A DNA stretch of 64,000 bases from Flavobacterium panici (GTDB lineage: Bacteria > Bacteroidota > Bacteroidia > Flavobacteriales > Flavobacteriaceae): the NCBI RefSeq assembly GCF_903819335.1, contig NZ_CAIJDE010000038.1, positions 1 to 64,000 on the forward strand. The letters are read 5' to 3'. This document shows positions 53,304 through 62,624 of this stretch, piece by piece. A program made the position numbers and the translations under genes. The notes under the pieces were generated by a model. The model saw only the letters and a list, made by a program, of their open reading frames with translations, was not told where the DNA came from and searched no databases. Within the stretch, counting starts at the first letter, position 1, and each line of letters starts with the position of its first letter.

Positions 53304-53792
53304 ATGGAATCAAAAAATAATATTCAAAAACACGCAATTATTGCTGGGATTTTTGTGACCGCTTTTTTTCCATTATTAATATTTTCGGATAGTTATTTTA
53401 TCGATTTATGTATTCAAATATGTGATTTCGGTATTTTTTGGAATCCAATTTTCTGGGGAATTTTATTTCCAATATTTATCATTTTTCTTTTTTGGAATAC
53501 AGCTAAAAAAATAAGTTATTCATTAAATCAAATCACTTATTTTCAAGCTTGTTCTCAATTTTCTTTTGGAGTAAGTTCAAAATTAATATTAGCTCTTTTC
53601 ACACTTTATATAGTCGGATTATTTTTTAACGGAATATCTGTTGCATTGAGAGTACAACTTTATGACAAAATTCTATTTTCAATACTAATGATTTTATTCC
53701 TATCATTTATATTAATGATTTTAATTTTTATAAGCAGTTTAATTATTGTAAAAGCAAGCCAAAATACCCAAACTTTAAATCAAATAAAATGA
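53304..53792 (+). CDS. Hypothetical four-helix membrane protein
   Basis: The 162-residue protein has about four hydrophobic segments (13-30, 44-65, 88-112, 122-150) separated by short charged loops. No conserved motif was identified. Its stop overlaps the purT start by 4 bp (ATGA), so it is translationally coupled to purT. The meaning of that link is unknown. Confidence 0.7.
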   Translation: MESKNNIQKHAIIAGIFVTAFFPLLIFSDSYFIDLCIQICDFGIFWNPIFWGILFPIFIIFLFWNTAKKISYSLNQITYFQACSQFSFGVSSKLILALFTLYIVGLFFNGISVALRVQLYDKILFSILMILFLSFILMILIFISSLIIVKASQNTQTLNQIK

Positions 53793-54949
53793 AAATACTA
53801 CTCCTAGGTTCAGGCGAATTAGGCAAAGAATTTGTCATTGCCGCCCAACGAATCGGACAAACCATAATCGCAGTTGATAGTTACGAAAATGCACCGGCAA
53901 TGCAAGTCGCCCACAGTTTTGAAGTCATTAATATGTTAGACGGCGAAGCTCTAGACAGAATCGTAGCTAAACACAAACCCGATTTTATAGTTCCAGAAAT
54001 AGAAGCCATTCGAACCGAACGTTTTTACGATTACGAAAAACAAGGCATCACTGTTGTTCCTTCAGCGAAAGCGGCAAACTTTACTATGAACCGTAAAGCA
54101 ATTCGTGATTTAGCAGCAAAAGAATTAGGATTAAAAACAGCAAAATATCAATACGCCACTTCAGCAGAAGAACTGCAAAAAGCGGTTCAGGAAGTTGGAA
54201 TTCCGTGCGTAGTAAAACCTTTAATGTCTTCATCAGGAAAAGGACAATCAACAATCAAAACAGAAAGCGATATCGAAAAAGCTTGGCAATATGCCGTTGC
54301 AGGTTCGCGTGGTGATGTTATCGAAGTTATTGTAGAAGCCTTTGTCAATTTTGATTCGGAAATTACGCTTTTGACAATTACACAAAATAATAACCCAACT
54401 TTGTTTTGCGCTCCAATTGGCCACAGACAAGAACGCGGTGATTATCAGGAAAGCTGGCAGCCGGCACAGGTTTCTGAAGCTGATTTATACGAAGCTCAGG
54501 ATATGGCCGAAAAAATTACGGAAGCACTTGGAGGAGCCGGACTTTTTGGTGTTGAATTTTTCTTAACTAAAGAAGGCGTTTATTTCTCTGAACTTTCTCC
54601 TCGTCCGCACGATACCGGAATGGTAACTTTGGCAGGAACGCAGAATTTTAACGAATTTGAATTGCACTTAAGAGCGATTTTAAGTCTTCCTATTTTCGAA
54701 ATTACATTAGAAAAAGCCGGAGCAAGTGCCGTAATTTTAGCATCCAAAGATTCTACCAATCCCACTTTTGCCGGAATCGAAAAAGTAGCTGCTTTACCAA
54801 AAACTGATTTCAGGATTTTCGGAAAACCAACTTCAAGACCGTATCGCCGAATGGGAGTTGTTTTAGCTCAGGATTCTTTATCAACTCCAATCGAAAAAGT
54901 AACCGAACGCGCCAAAGAAACGGCAAAATTAATAACTGTAAATTCTTAA
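53789..54949 (+). CDS. purT: Formate-dependent phosphoribosylglycinamide formyltransferase
   Basis: The 386-residue ATP-grasp enzyme converts GAR plus formate and ATP to formyl-GAR in purine synthesis, without folate. The N-terminal PreATP domain starts [16 protein letters not shown]-grasp motifs follow ([36 protein letters not shown]), and the C-terminal segment ends [18 protein letters not shown]. Length fits. It starts inside the end of a small membrane protein gene and is 3 bp before the next gene. Confidence 0.95.
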   Translation: MKILLLGSGELGKEFVIAAQRIGQTIIAVDSYENAPAMQVAHSFEVINMLDGEALDRIVAKHKPDFIVPEIEAIRTERFYDYEKQGITVVPSAKAANFTMNRKAIRDLAAKELGLKTAKYQYATSAEELQKAVQEVGIPCVVKPLMSSSGKGQSTIKTESDIEKAWQYAVAGSRGDVIEVIVEAFVNFDSEITLLTITQNNNPTLFCAPIGHRQERGDYQESWQPAQVSEADLYEAQDMAEKITEALGGAGLFGVEFFLTKEGVYFSELSPRPHDTGMVTLAGTQNFNEFELHLRAILSLPIFEITLEKAGASAVILASKDSTNPTFAGIEKVAALPKTDFRIFGKPTSRPYRRMGVVLAQDSLSTPIEKVTERAKETAKLITVNS

Positions 54950-54952
54950 AAA

Positions 54953-55270
54953 ATGAAAAAACTTATATTCGTACTTTTCCTGTTTGTTGGAATTGCAACT
55001 CAGGCTCAATCTAAAAAAGTAATCGATAAACCAACCATTGTAGAAGCTTCTTGTGGAGAATGTCAATTTGGGATGAAAGGTAAAAGCTGTGATTTAGCGG
55101 TCCGTATTGACGGAAAAACCTATTTCGTTGACGGAACTACTATTCACGATCACGGCGATGCACATTCAGAAAAAGGTTTTTGCAATGCAATCAGCAAAGC
55201 TTTAGTTACTGGAGAAATCGTAAACAATCGTTTTAAAGCGACTTCATTCACTTTAGTAAACGAAAAATAA
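54953..55270 (+). CDS. Small exported Cys-rich protein (DUF6370-like)
   Basis: The 105-residue protein has a signal peptide (about 1-19, TQAQ). The mature core has EASCGECQFGMKGKSCDLAV, then DGTTIHDHGDAHSEKGFC. The pattern of C-x2-C plus His residues could bind a metal or form disulfides; this is an inference from residues only. I associate it with DUF6370. The start is 3 bp after purT and its stop overlaps the next gene by 1 bp, so the four genes form one operon. Confidence 0.72.
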   Translation: MKKLIFVLFLFVGIATQAQSKKVIDKPTIVEASCGECQFGMKGKSCDLAVRIDGKTYFVDGTTIHDHGDAHSEKGFCNAISKALVTGEIVNNRFKATSFTLVNEK

Positions 55271-55845
55271 TGGCATTAATTCTTGAAAATATTGCCAAAC
55301 ATGTTTCTTTGACACCAGAGGAACAAACACTTTTTTTATCTAAACTAGAAACGAATACTTATAAAGCCAAAACGATTTTATTAAACGCCGGCGAAGTCTG
55401 CAAACATTCTTATTTTGTAAACTCAGGAATTTTAAGAAGTTTCAATATCAACGATAATATTGTAGAGCATGTTTTATCATTTGCCTGCGAAGGCTGGTGG
55501 ATGAGCGATATGTACAGTTATTTTTCGCAAAAACCGGGACAGCTTTTTATTGAAGTTCTGGAAGAAGCCGAAGTAGTTTCTTTATCGAAACAAAATCAGG
55601 ATCAATTGTTTATTGAGATTCCAAAACTGGAACGCTTTTTCCGAATTTTAATTGAAAACTCATTAGTCGCCAATCAACAGCGATTAATGGACAATTTAAG
55701 TTTACCTGCCGAAGAACGTTTTGAAAAATTCACTAAAAAATACGGAACATTGGTTCACAAAGTCCCTCAAAAACAAATCGCTTCTTTCATTGGAGTAACA
55801 CCAGAATTCTTCAGCAAAATGAAAGCAAGGCTTTTAAAGAAATAG
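55270..55845 (+). CDS. Crp/Fnr-family transcriptional regulator
   Basis: The 191-residue protein has an N-terminal cyclic-nucleotide-binding-type barrel (about 15-115; LLNAGEVCKHSYFVNSGIL, no clear cAMP-binding residues) and a C-terminal helix-turn-helix (QKQIASFIGVTPEFFSKMKA). No Fe-S cysteine cluster like that of Fnr is seen. The recognition helix has E-x2-S-K instead of E-x2-S-R. It ends the purT operon. Its ligand and targets are unknown, although TGAT-N4-ATCA sites do exist elsewhere in the window. Confidence 0.85.
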   Translation: MALILENIAKHVSLTPEEQTLFLSKLETNTYKAKTILLNAGEVCKHSYFVNSGILRSFNINDNIVEHVLSFACEGWWMSDMYSYFSQKPGQLFIEVLEEAEVVSLSKQNQDQLFIEIPKLERFFRILIENSLVANQQRLMDNLSLPAEERFEKFTKKYGTLVHKVPQKQIASFIGVTPEFFSKMKARLLKK

Positions 55846-55850
55846 TTTTT

Positions 55851-56009
55851 TTGCCACAGATTAAAAGGATTAGAATGATTTAAAAAAAGTAGCCACGAAT
55901 TACACGAATTTCCACGAATTAATTGATTTAAAAATTAAAATAAAATTCGTGGAAATTCGTGTAATTCGTGGCTAAAAAAAATCACTTTAATCTGTGAAAT
56001 CTGTGGCAA
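55851..56009. repeat. Nested cacgaatt-type palindrome (copy 4)
   Basis: Inner arms 55891..55920 and 55944..55973 pair perfectly over 30 bp. Outer arms with TTGCCACAGATTAAA (55851..55865) and its complement near 55986..56009 surround them. It lies between the convergent Crp/Fnr gene and aceA. Confidence 0.8.
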
Positions 56010-56016
56010 AAAAAAT

Positions 56017-56041
56017 AAAGCCAGTTCATTGAACTGGCTTT
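56017..56041 (-). terminator. Rho-independent terminator after aceA
   Basis: AAAGCCAGTTC and GAACTGGCTTT form an 11-bp stem with a 3-nt loop, followed on the minus strand by an A/T-rich run. Confidence 0.8.
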
Positions 56042-56050
56042 TCTTTTGAA

Positions 56051-57331
56051 CTAAAATTGCTCAACCTCAGTAGAATGTTTCATTGCTGTTATTGAGGATC
56101 TTCCTATCATAACCGTATTTTGAACTGCGTCGAAATAAGAAGTCCCTACAAAAGCCTGATGTTTTACGGCTCTGAATCCGTTTTTCTGTAACGCAAATTC
56201 ACGTTCCTGTAATTCAGAATATCCTGCCATTCCGCGTTCTTTATACGCTTTCGATAATTCAAACATACTCGTGTTTAAAGCATGGAATCCTGCCAAAGTA
56301 ATGAACTGGAATTTATATCCCATTGCAGCTAAATCTTCTCTAAATGTTTCCATTTCGGCAACCGTTAATTTCGCAGCCCAATTAAAAGACGGAGAACAAT
56401 TGTATGCCAGCATTTTATCCGGGAATCCTTTTTTCATAGCCGTTGCAAACTTTCTCGCAAACTCTAAATCCGGATTACTGGTTTCCATCCAGATTAAATC
56501 AGCATAAGGTGCGTAGCTCAAACCTCTTGCAATTCCCTGCTCGATTCCGTTATTTACGTAGAAGAAACCTTCGGCAGTTTTTTCACCAGTTAAAAATTTT
56601 CTGTCTCGCGGATCTGCATCACTCGTTAATAAATTTGCAGCATCGGCATCTGTTCTGGCAACAATTAAAGTCGAAACCCCCATAACATCTGCAGCCAAGC
56701 GCGCCGCAATTAATTTATTGATTGCTTCCTGAGTTGGAACCAAAACTTTTCCACCCAAATGGCCACACTTTTTAGCAGAACTTAATTGATCTTCAAAATG
56801 AACTCCAGAAGCTCCTGCTTCAATCATTGATTTCATTAATTCGAAAGCATTTAAGTTTCCTCCAAAGCCCGCTTCAGCATCAGCTACAATAGGAACTAAA
56901 TAATCTTTTTTATCTTCAATTTTATTTACAGTCTGAATCTGATCAGCACGCAATAAAGCATTGTTAATCTTTTTTACCACCATCGGAACGCTGTTTACCG
57001 GATAAAGCGATTGGTCAGGGTACATTTCTCCCGCCAGGTTTGCATCAGCAGCAACTTGCCATCCACTTAAATAAATTGCTTCTAAACCCGCATCGACTTC
57101 CTGAATCGCCTGATTTCCAGTCAACGCTCCCAAACCAGCTACATAATCCTGACTTTTTAACTTTTTCCATAATTTTTGCGCTCCCATTTTCGCAATAGAA
57201 TGCTCAATATGATATGAACCTTGAAGTTCAACCACTTCACTAGCAGTGTAAGGGCGTTCAACACCTTTCCATCTTGGGTTCGTTATCCAATCGTTAATCA
57301 ATTCCTGAATTCTGTCTTCTGTTGTTTTCAT
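56051..57331 (-). CDS. aceA: Isocitrate lyase
   Basis: The 426-residue TIM-barrel enzyme splits isocitrate to succinate and glyoxylate, the first step of the glyoxylate shunt. The catalytic KKCGH motif is at 187-191, followed by a Mg2+-site region ([11 protein letters not shown] before, RTDADAANL after). Length is that of bacterial ICL. It lies downstream of aceB on the minus strand, with a 339-bp gap that contains the third 140-bp element. Confidence 0.96.
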   Translation of the reverse strand: MKTTEDRIQELINDWITNPRWKGVERPYTASEVVELQGSYHIEHSIAKMGAQKLWKKLKSQDYVAGLGALTGNQAIQEVDAGLEAIYLSGWQVAADANLAGEMYPDQSLYPVNSVPMVVKKINNALLRADQIQTVNKIEDKKDYLVPIVADAEAGFGGNLNAFELMKSMIEAGASGVHFEDQLSSAKKCGHLGGKVLVPTQEAINKLIAARLAADVMGVSTLIVARTDADAANLLTSDADPRDRKFLTGEKTAEGFFYVNNGIEQGIARGLSYAPYADLIWMETSNPDLEFARKFATAMKKGFPDKMLAYNCSPSFNWAAKLTVAEMETFREDLAAMGYKFQFITLAGFHALNTSMFELSKAYKERGMAGYSELQEREFALQKNGFRAVKHQAFVGTSYFDAVQNTVMIGRSSITAMKHSTEVEQF

Positions 57332-57402
57332 AAGTATAGTTTAAGTGGTTAGTAAAGTTTTCAGTCTCAGTTATCAGTAATCAGTTTTAACTGGACTTAT
57401 TT

Positions 57403-57555
57403 TTTTAACACATAGAAACATAGTTATACTTTGTGGTTAAAGGCGTTTCACTTGTTTCAATACATCCCGATAGCTATCGGGACTATGTGTGAAAAACTAG
57501 TTTTTTCTTTTCCCTTTTTAAAGAAAAATTAAAATCTATGTTTCTATGTGTTTAA
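57403..57555. repeat. 140-bp inverted-terminal-repeat element (copy 3, with inserted palindrome)
   Basis: Terminal repeats AACACATAGAAACATAG (57407..57423) and complement (57536..57552). Same orientation as copy 1, with the shared GCGTTTCACTTG and ACTATGTGTGAAAA parts. In place of the internal AACATAGCTATGTGTG the palindrome CCCGATAGCTATCGGG is present. It lies in the aceB-aceA gap, which holds no other feature. Confidence 0.85.
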
Positions 57556-57670
57556 ATAATTTAATACTGAATTTTATCTGCCTGATCCGCTAAATCTGCG
57601 TGAAAAAATTATTCGCTCGCAGATTTGGCAGATTGAGCTGATTTTATTTATATATTCTGTGTCTAAAAAA

Positions 57671-59272
57671 TCACAAGTATTTGTAACATGGAATCGTCAA
57701 GAAGTCAACAAAATCAGTATTTACTACTAATCTTTCCAATACTTTTTCAGCCAATGGAAATTGTTGTTTTTCATGATTTTCTTCTCCTAATTCCTCTTTG
57801 ATTTTCCTGAATTCATCTAAAGCTAGTTCATGATAATAAGCCAAATCTAATTTTCGTCCATTATCTAAAACCACTTTATTCTGAAGCCATTGCCACAATT
57901 GCGATCTCGAAATTTCGGCTGTTGCAGCGTCTTCCATCAAATTATGCAATGCCGCGGCACCTTGTCCGTTCAGCCATGAAGCCAGATACAAAACTCCAAC
58001 ATTGATATTTTTTCGAACGCCATTTTCAGTAATGATCCCAATTGGTGGTTCAATTAAATCAGCTTCTGTAATTTTTCGGTGCTCTCTTTTTATATGAATT
58101 TGATTTGGAGTCGGCATTCCTTTATCAAAAATTTCTTTTGCCAGCGCAACCAAATCCGGATGCGCCACCCAGGTTCCGTCATGTCCATTTTTAACTTCAC
58201 GCTCTTTATCGGTTTTTACTTTTGCGAAAGCAATCGCATTGGCTTCTTCATTATTTCTAATTGGAATCTGCGCTGCCATTCCGCCAATCGCATGAATTCC
58301 GCGTTTATGACATCTTTGAATAACCAAATTTGAATACGCATTCATAAAAGGCGTAGTCATATTAACCTGATCGCGATCCGGAACGATGAATTTTGGATTT
58401 TTTCTAAACTTTTTGATGTAGGAGAAAATATAATCCCAGCGCCCGCAGTTCAAGCCAACAATATGTTCTTTTAATTCGTAAATGATTTCATCTAACTGAA
58501 AACTTGCCGTTATCGTTTCAATTAAAACCGTCACTTTTATCGTTCCTCTTTTCAGTTTCAAATAATCCTCGGTAAAATCAATTACATTATTCCACCAGCG
58601 AGCTTCCAGATAATGTTCCAATTTCGGAATGTAGAAATACGGCCCTGAATTGTTTTCTAAAAGTCGTTTATGATTATGAAAAACATACAATCCAAAATCT
58701 ACCAAAGAACCCGAAACCTCATTTCCTTCAATTAAAAGATGCTTTTCCGGCAAATGCAAACCTCTTGGACGAACAATTAGTGTTGCAATTTTTTCATTTA
58801 AATGATAGGACTTTTGCTTTACCAAATCGGTATAGGTAATTGTTTTGTTGACTGCATCGATCAGATTCACTTGCCCGTCCATCAAATTTTGCCAGGTTGG
58901 CGAAGTGCTGTCTTCAAAATCGGCCATAAAAGTTTTCGCTCCAGAGTTCAATGCATTGATAATCATTTTACGATCAACCGGACCTGTAATCTCTACTCTT
59001 CTGTCTAATAAATCTTTTGGAGTTTCGGCAGCTGTCCAATTACCTTCTCTGATATTCTTCGTTTCCGGAATAAAAGTCGGGATGATTCCCTGATCAAAAG
59101 TGACTTGTTTTTGCTCGCGCTGTAAAAGCAATAGTTTTCGCTGTGATTCGAATTTTCTATGCAATTCAATTATAAAAAAAATCGCTTCTTCTGTCCAGAT
59201 TTTTGGGTAACGAACCTTCTTTTCGGCTAAAAATTCCATTGCCGTTTCGGTAATTTCAATTTGGTTTTTCAT
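57671..59272 (-). CDS. aceB: Malate synthase A
   Basis: The 533-residue enzyme condenses glyoxylate with acetyl-CoA to malate. Recognisable segments are DFEDSTSPTW, LIVRPRGLHLPEKH, LNCGRWDYIFSYIKKF with the acidic residues of the metal site, and GMAAQIPIRNN. The start at 59272 (MKNQIEITETAMEFL) gives the usual length; a longer frame from 59302 adds 10 residues. First gene of aceB-aceA, divergent from a RamB/ScfR-like regulator. Confidence 0.95.
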   Translation of the reverse strand: MKNQIEITETAMEFLAEKKVRYPKIWTEEAIFFIIELHRKFESQRKLLLLQREQKQVTFDQGIIPTFIPETKNIREGNWTAAETPKDLLDRRVEITGPVDRKMIINALNSGAKTFMADFEDSTSPTWQNLMDGQVNLIDAVNKTITYTDLVKQKSYHLNEKIATLIVRPRGLHLPEKHLLIEGNEVSGSLVDFGLYVFHNHKRLLENNSGPYFYIPKLEHYLEARWWNNVIDFTEDYLKLKRGTIKVTVLIETITASFQLDEIIYELKEHIVGLNCGRWDYIFSYIKKFRKNPKFIVPDRDQVNMTTPFMNAYSNLVIQRCHKRGIHAIGGMAAQIPIRNNEEANAIAFAKVKTDKEREVKNGHDGTWVAHPDLVALAKEIFDKGMPTPNQIHIKREHRKITEADLIEPPIGIITENGVRKNINVGVLYLASWLNGQGAAALHNLMEDAATAEISRSQLWQWLQNKVVLDNGRKLDLAYYHELALDEFRKIKEELGEENHEKQQFPLAEKVLERLVVNTDFVDFLTIPCYKYL

Positions 59273-59401
59273 AGCTGTGGTTTTAATTTTCATTAGTAAC
59301 AATTGAATCGTTTATATGTTTTTTCAAAACACAAAACCATAACAAACTGATAACTAATAATTTCTACACCACAATATTAGAAAAAAGTTTTTTACAAAAC
59401 A

Positions 59402-59415
59402 AGCGAACGTTCGCT
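59402..59415. promoter_or_regulatory. 14-bp palindrome between aceB and the ScfR-like regulator
   Basis: AGCGAACGTTCGCT is a perfect palindrome in the divergent promoter region, 130 bp before aceB and 55 bp before the regulator gene. It is a plausible operator for the regulator, or for a different factor. Confidence 0.5.
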
Positions 59416-59457
59416 AAATATTAAAAATAATTTTTTGGCGATTATTTTTAAAACAAC

Positions 59458-59465
59458 TATATTTG
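59458..59465 (+). promoter_or_regulatory. -7 element directly before the ScfR-like regulator gene
   Basis: TATATTTG ends 4 bp before the ATG at 59470. If this is the true promoter, the mRNA would be leaderless. Alternatively the start codon is further downstream. Confidence 0.4.
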
Positions 59466-59469
59466 ATTC

Positions 59470-60951
59470 ATGGATATCGAAAAAGACTATATAAAGCTGA
59501 TCTTCGGACTAAAATTGAAGCAAGTTCGGACGCAAAAAAATCTGTCACTTTTTGGCTTGGCTAAACTGACAAATCTTTCAAAATCGTATTTAAACGAGAT
59601 TGAAAAGGGAAAAAAATATCCAAAAACAGATAAAATTTTACTTTTATGCGAACATTTGGATGTGACTTACGACCAAATGGTATCTTTAAAACTCGATAAT
59701 AACCTCGCTCCGATTGGCGAAATCTTAAAATCAGGTATTTTAAAAGAGATTCCGCTAGAGCTTTTCGGAATTCAGGAAGCTGATTTAATTGATATTATTG
59801 CCAACGCTCCTGCAAAAGTCAATGCGTTTATTAGTACGATTATCGAAATTGCACAACATTACAATTTAAGCCGCGAAAGTTTCTTTTTGGCCGCTTTGCG
59901 TTCGTATCAGGAAGCACACAGTAATTATTTTGAAGATTTAGAAGAAAAAGTAATTGCGTTTTCGAAGTCATTTCAAATTAATCTTGATTCTAAAATCAGC
60001 ACTGAAGAATTAGAAGATATTCTAAAAGAAGAATACGAATACAATATAAAAGAAATTGCTTTTACAGATCAGGAAGCTTTAGACGATTTACGTTCCATTT
60101 ATGTTCCAAAAAGTAAAACATTATTACTTTCTACAGAACTCGATGCTCCGCAGAAAGCTTTTATTTTAGCCAAAGAAATTGCTTATAATTATTTAAAGAT
60201 TTCAGATCGATTATTAACTTTTAGCTGGATTAAGTTTGAAAATTTCGATCAGGTTTTACATAACTTTTATGCTTCTTATTTTGCCGGTGCTTTATTATTA
60301 CCGAGAAAATTAGTGGTTGACAAAATCAATTCTTTTTTGGAAAATGAAAATCCAAAACCAGAAGAATTTGTTCAATTAATTGAAAGTTTTGAAGTTTCGC
60401 CAGAATCTTTTTACCAGCGATTAACCAATTTATTACCGAAAGATTTTCAGTTGAAAAACTTATTCTTTTTAAGATTATCTCACCGAATTGGTTCGGATGT
60501 TTACCAAATCAATAAGGAATTACATATTACACATCAACAGGAACCACACGCCAACGAAACCAACGAGCATTATTGCAGAAGATGGGTTTCGGTTAAAACA
60601 ATAGATGAAGCCATCAAACAAAATAAATCTCATTTTTTTGATGCACAAATATCCAGTTACGCCAATAGCGGAAACGAATATTTAGTTTTTTCATCGGCGA
60701 CAAAAGATCCTTTTGCAGAAAATTATATTCGAAGTATTTCTGTCGGCATCTTAATTAATCCAACGATGAAAAAGAAATTCAAATTCATTGAAGGAAAACC
60801 TTTAGTGAAACGAATTGTTGGTGTAACTTGTGAAACTTGTGCTGTAAAAGATTGCCTGGAAAGAGCTGCGCCGCCAATTGTTTTAGAAAGAAAAAAACGC
60901 CATGAGAATACAGATGCTGTTGTACAGCAGTTTATTAATCAATTTAGTTAG
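59470..60951 (+). CDS. XRE-type regulator of the RamB/ScfR (short-chain fatty acyl-CoA) class
   Basis: The 493-residue protein has an N-terminal helix-turn-helix (about 10-65; LFGLAKLTNLSKSYLNEIEK). A large helical middle domain follows (an IrrE-like region without a clear HExxH). The C-terminal segment has the ScfR signature GVTCETCAVKDCLERAAPP, with three Cys probably binding a metal. Members such as RamB regulate acetate and glyoxylate genes in response to short-chain acyl-CoA. The divergent position to aceB-aceA fits this role. Confidence 0.85.
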   Translation: MDIEKDYIKLIFGLKLKQVRTQKNLSLFGLAKLTNLSKSYLNEIEKGKKYPKTDKILLLCEHLDVTYDQMVSLKLDNNLAPIGEILKSGILKEIPLELFGIQEADLIDIIANAPAKVNAFISTIIEIAQHYNLSRESFFLAALRSYQEAHSNYFEDLEEKVIAFSKSFQINLDSKISTEELEDILKEEYEYNIKEIAFTDQEALDDLRSIYVPKSKTLLLSTELDAPQKAFILAKEIAYNYLKISDRLLTFSWIKFENFDQVLHNFYASYFAGALLLPRKLVVDKINSFLENENPKPEEFVQLIESFEVSPESFYQRLTNLLPKDFQLKNLFFLRLSHRIGSDVYQINKELHITHQQEPHANETNEHYCRRWVSVKTIDEAIKQNKSHFFDAQISSYANSGNEYLVFSSATKDPFAENYIRSISVGILINPTMKKKFKFIEGKPLVKRIVGVTCETCAVKDCLERAAPPIVLERKKRHENTDAVVQQFINQFS

Positions 60952-60957
60952 AATCCT

Positions 60958-61320
60958 ATGAAATATTTCGCTTTAATAATAATATTCCTTTCTATTAACT
61001 TCAATCAGAAAACAGATAAACTTAACGGTCGCTATAATTATTTAATTGAAGAAAACGATTCGTATATTCAAAAAGATAAAATTACTTTTAATGATAGTGT
61101 TTTCAAATTTGACAACAAGTATTTACCGAAAGGAACAATTTCTTATGGCAACAAAATACTATTGGATAATTTTATTAATACGGATTTAATTATAAGTATC
61201 TCAAAAGATCAAATTACAAAAGACACTATTCTATTTAGTATGCATGATAAGCAAAGTTCGTCTGCAAATTATCTTGATGAAGTGGTTGGAAAAGGAAAAT
61301 TGATTAGGATTAGAGAATAA
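60958..61320 (+). CDS. Hypothetical small exported protein
   Basis: The 120-residue protein has an N-terminal hydrophobic segment (about 1-16, IIIFLSINFN). The rest is beta-rich with alternating Lys/Asp and Tyr (FNDSVFKFDNKYLPKG). Starts 6 bp after the regulator stop and is probably co-transcribed. No family was recognised. Confidence 0.6.
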   Translation: MKYFALIIIFLSINFNQKTDKLNGRYNYLIEENDSYIQKDKITFNDSVFKFDNKYLPKGTISYGNKILLDNFINTDLIISISKDQITKDTILFSMHDKQSSSANYLDEVVGKGKLIRIRE

Positions 61321-61487
61321 AACTTTTGTAATAATCTCGAAAAGACGCTAAGTCGCAAAGTTTTATTTTCCATCACAATATTCAGTTTAAGCATAATCTT
61401 ATCAAAAAGATAAAAATCTTCATAAAATATTTCTAATTTGATTTCGTTTTAAAAAGAAAGAAAATATTTACAATAAAAAACAGTGCC

Positions 61488-62198
61488 ATGTTAAATGAAC
61501 GTGAAAAATATCTAGCTTCACTCACTCCACTAATGTCCGCAGTTCTAAACAGCGATATAAAAAAAGTTAAAGAATTATTAGAATTGGGTGCTGACGTTTT
61601 AGCTGTAAATGATTATTATTTTGGGACTGGCATATTATACTATGCTGCACGACAAAATAATTTAGAAATAATAAAAATGCTTTTAGACACAGGTGTTGAT
61701 ATAAATCAAAAAGATAAGGACTCATATAAACAAAGTCCTATTTTTACAGCGCTCACACAATCAGGAATACCAGTACTTCGGACATTTCTTGAACGAGGAG
61801 CAAATCCAGACATACAGGATAAATACAAAATGACCACTTTACATTGGGCGGTGACACGTGAAGGACAAATGGAGGCAATAAAAACCCTTTTGAAGTTTGG
61901 AGCTAATGTAAATACTAAAAATCATAAAGGAATTACACCATTAATATCAGCAGCTATAACAGGAATTATGGAATATGTTCAAATACTTATCAAATCTGGA
62001 GCAGAAATTAATGTTCCCGCAAAAGATGGTTTCACAGAACTTATGTATGCTGCGTATTATGGTCATGAAGAAATTGTAAAATATCTTTTATCAATTGGGG
62101 CAGATAAAAATGCAATAGCAAAAAAAGGAGAAACGGCGCTTTCTATTGCTAAAAAGAAAAACTTCAATACTATTGTTGATATTCTCGAATCAAACTAA
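61488..62198 (+). CDS. Ankyrin-repeat protein
   Basis: The 236-residue protein is almost wholly ankyrin repeats, about six, each with the TPL-x-AA/ELLL-type pattern (LYYAARQNNLEIIKMLLDTG, TTLHWAVTREGQMEAIKTLL, FTELMYAAYYGHEEIVKYLL). There is no signal peptide. It mediates protein binding; the partner is unknown. It is a single gene in an accessory-like stretch, followed by a 426-bp repeat-rich gap. Confidence 0.88.
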   Translation: MLNEREKYLASLTPLMSAVLNSDIKKVKELLELGADVLAVNDYYFGTGILYYAARQNNLEIIKMLLDTGVDINQKDKDSYKQSPIFTALTQSGIPVLRTFLERGANPDIQDKYKMTTLHWAVTREGQMEAIKTLLKFGANVNTKNHKGITPLISAAITGIMEYVQILIKSGAEINVPAKDGFTELMYAAYYGHEEIVKYLLSIGADKNAIAKKGETALSIAKKKNFNTIVDILESN

Positions 62199-62218
62199 CA
62201 CTTTACACTCTATAATCT

Positions 62219-62281
62219 TGTCATCTCGACGAAGGAGAGATCTTCATAAGAAACTCTACAAAGATTGGCGATATGCTGTGC
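62219..62281. repeat. Truncated TGTCATTTCGA-type element (copy 3)
   Basis: The left arm TGTCATCTCGACGAAGGAG and part of the spacer (CTCTACAAAGATTGGCGA, as in copy 1) are present, but there is no right arm. Instead the two-hairpin module follows at 62287. Confidence 0.65.
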
Positions 62282-62286
62282 GAAGA

Positions 62287-62332
62287 ATGGATTAAAATCC
62301 ATCCCTACAATATTTATTGTTCCTTCGGAACT
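62287..62332. repeat. Two-hairpin intergenic module (copy 2)
   Basis: Hairpin one ATGGATTAAAATCCAT and hairpin two GTTCCTTCGGAAC are separated by CCCTACAATATTTATT. In the copy at 1239 hairpin one is CGGGTTGAAACCCG, so the stem bases changed on both sides. Confidence 0.6.
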
Positions 62333-62380
62333 TTACCCATCTTTACAACTAACCAACTTCTGAAAATTAAATTTCTAGTA

Positions 62381-62470
62381 TAGCCCTGATAGAAGCGGCA
62401 TCCTTTTGTGGTCTCGTTTTTTTCTAACGAGACTACAAAAGATATAGCGAATAGCAGGACTAAAGGTCTT
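62381..62470. ncRNA. Structured RNA-like intergenic element (AGCCCTGATAGAAGCGGC...)
   Basis: CTTTTGT and ACAAAAG enclose a second helix GTCTCGTT/AACGAGAC, and an outer CCTG/CAGG pairing closes a multi-helix fold over about 80 bp. The sequence between the helices (GATAGAAGCGGCATC and GATATAGCGAATAGC) looks like a conserved dispersed element of flavobacteria. It may be a structured RNA (Flavo-1 is one candidate name) or a DNA repeat; not tested. Confidence 0.5.
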
Positions 62471-62549
62471 TTGAAAACCAAAATTTCTGCTCCAGAAAAA
62501 ACCTTTGAACCTCTGCAACTCTGAACCTTTGAACCTCTCAGAAAAACTT

Positions 62550-62595
62550 CTTAATCTAGGTTAAGTGCGTTTCCTTGACCTTGGTGGTATCTTTG
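62550..62595 (+). promoter_or_regulatory. CTTAATCTAGGTTAAG operator and -7 element of the pirin gene
   Basis: The near-palindrome CTTAATCTAGGTTAAG (62550..62565) precedes TATCTTTG (62588..62595) with 22 bp between. The same 16 bp and the same distance occur before the terminal YceI gene (63411), implying a shared regulator acting in the -35 region. Confidence 0.7.
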
Positions 62596-62624
62596 TACTA
62601 TAAAATTACAAAACATACAAGATC

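Noticed and set aside
55270..55845. Assignment of the Crp/Fnr protein as an oxygen-sensing FNR
   Set aside because: It lacks the N-terminal cysteine cluster required for an Fe-S oxygen sensor.
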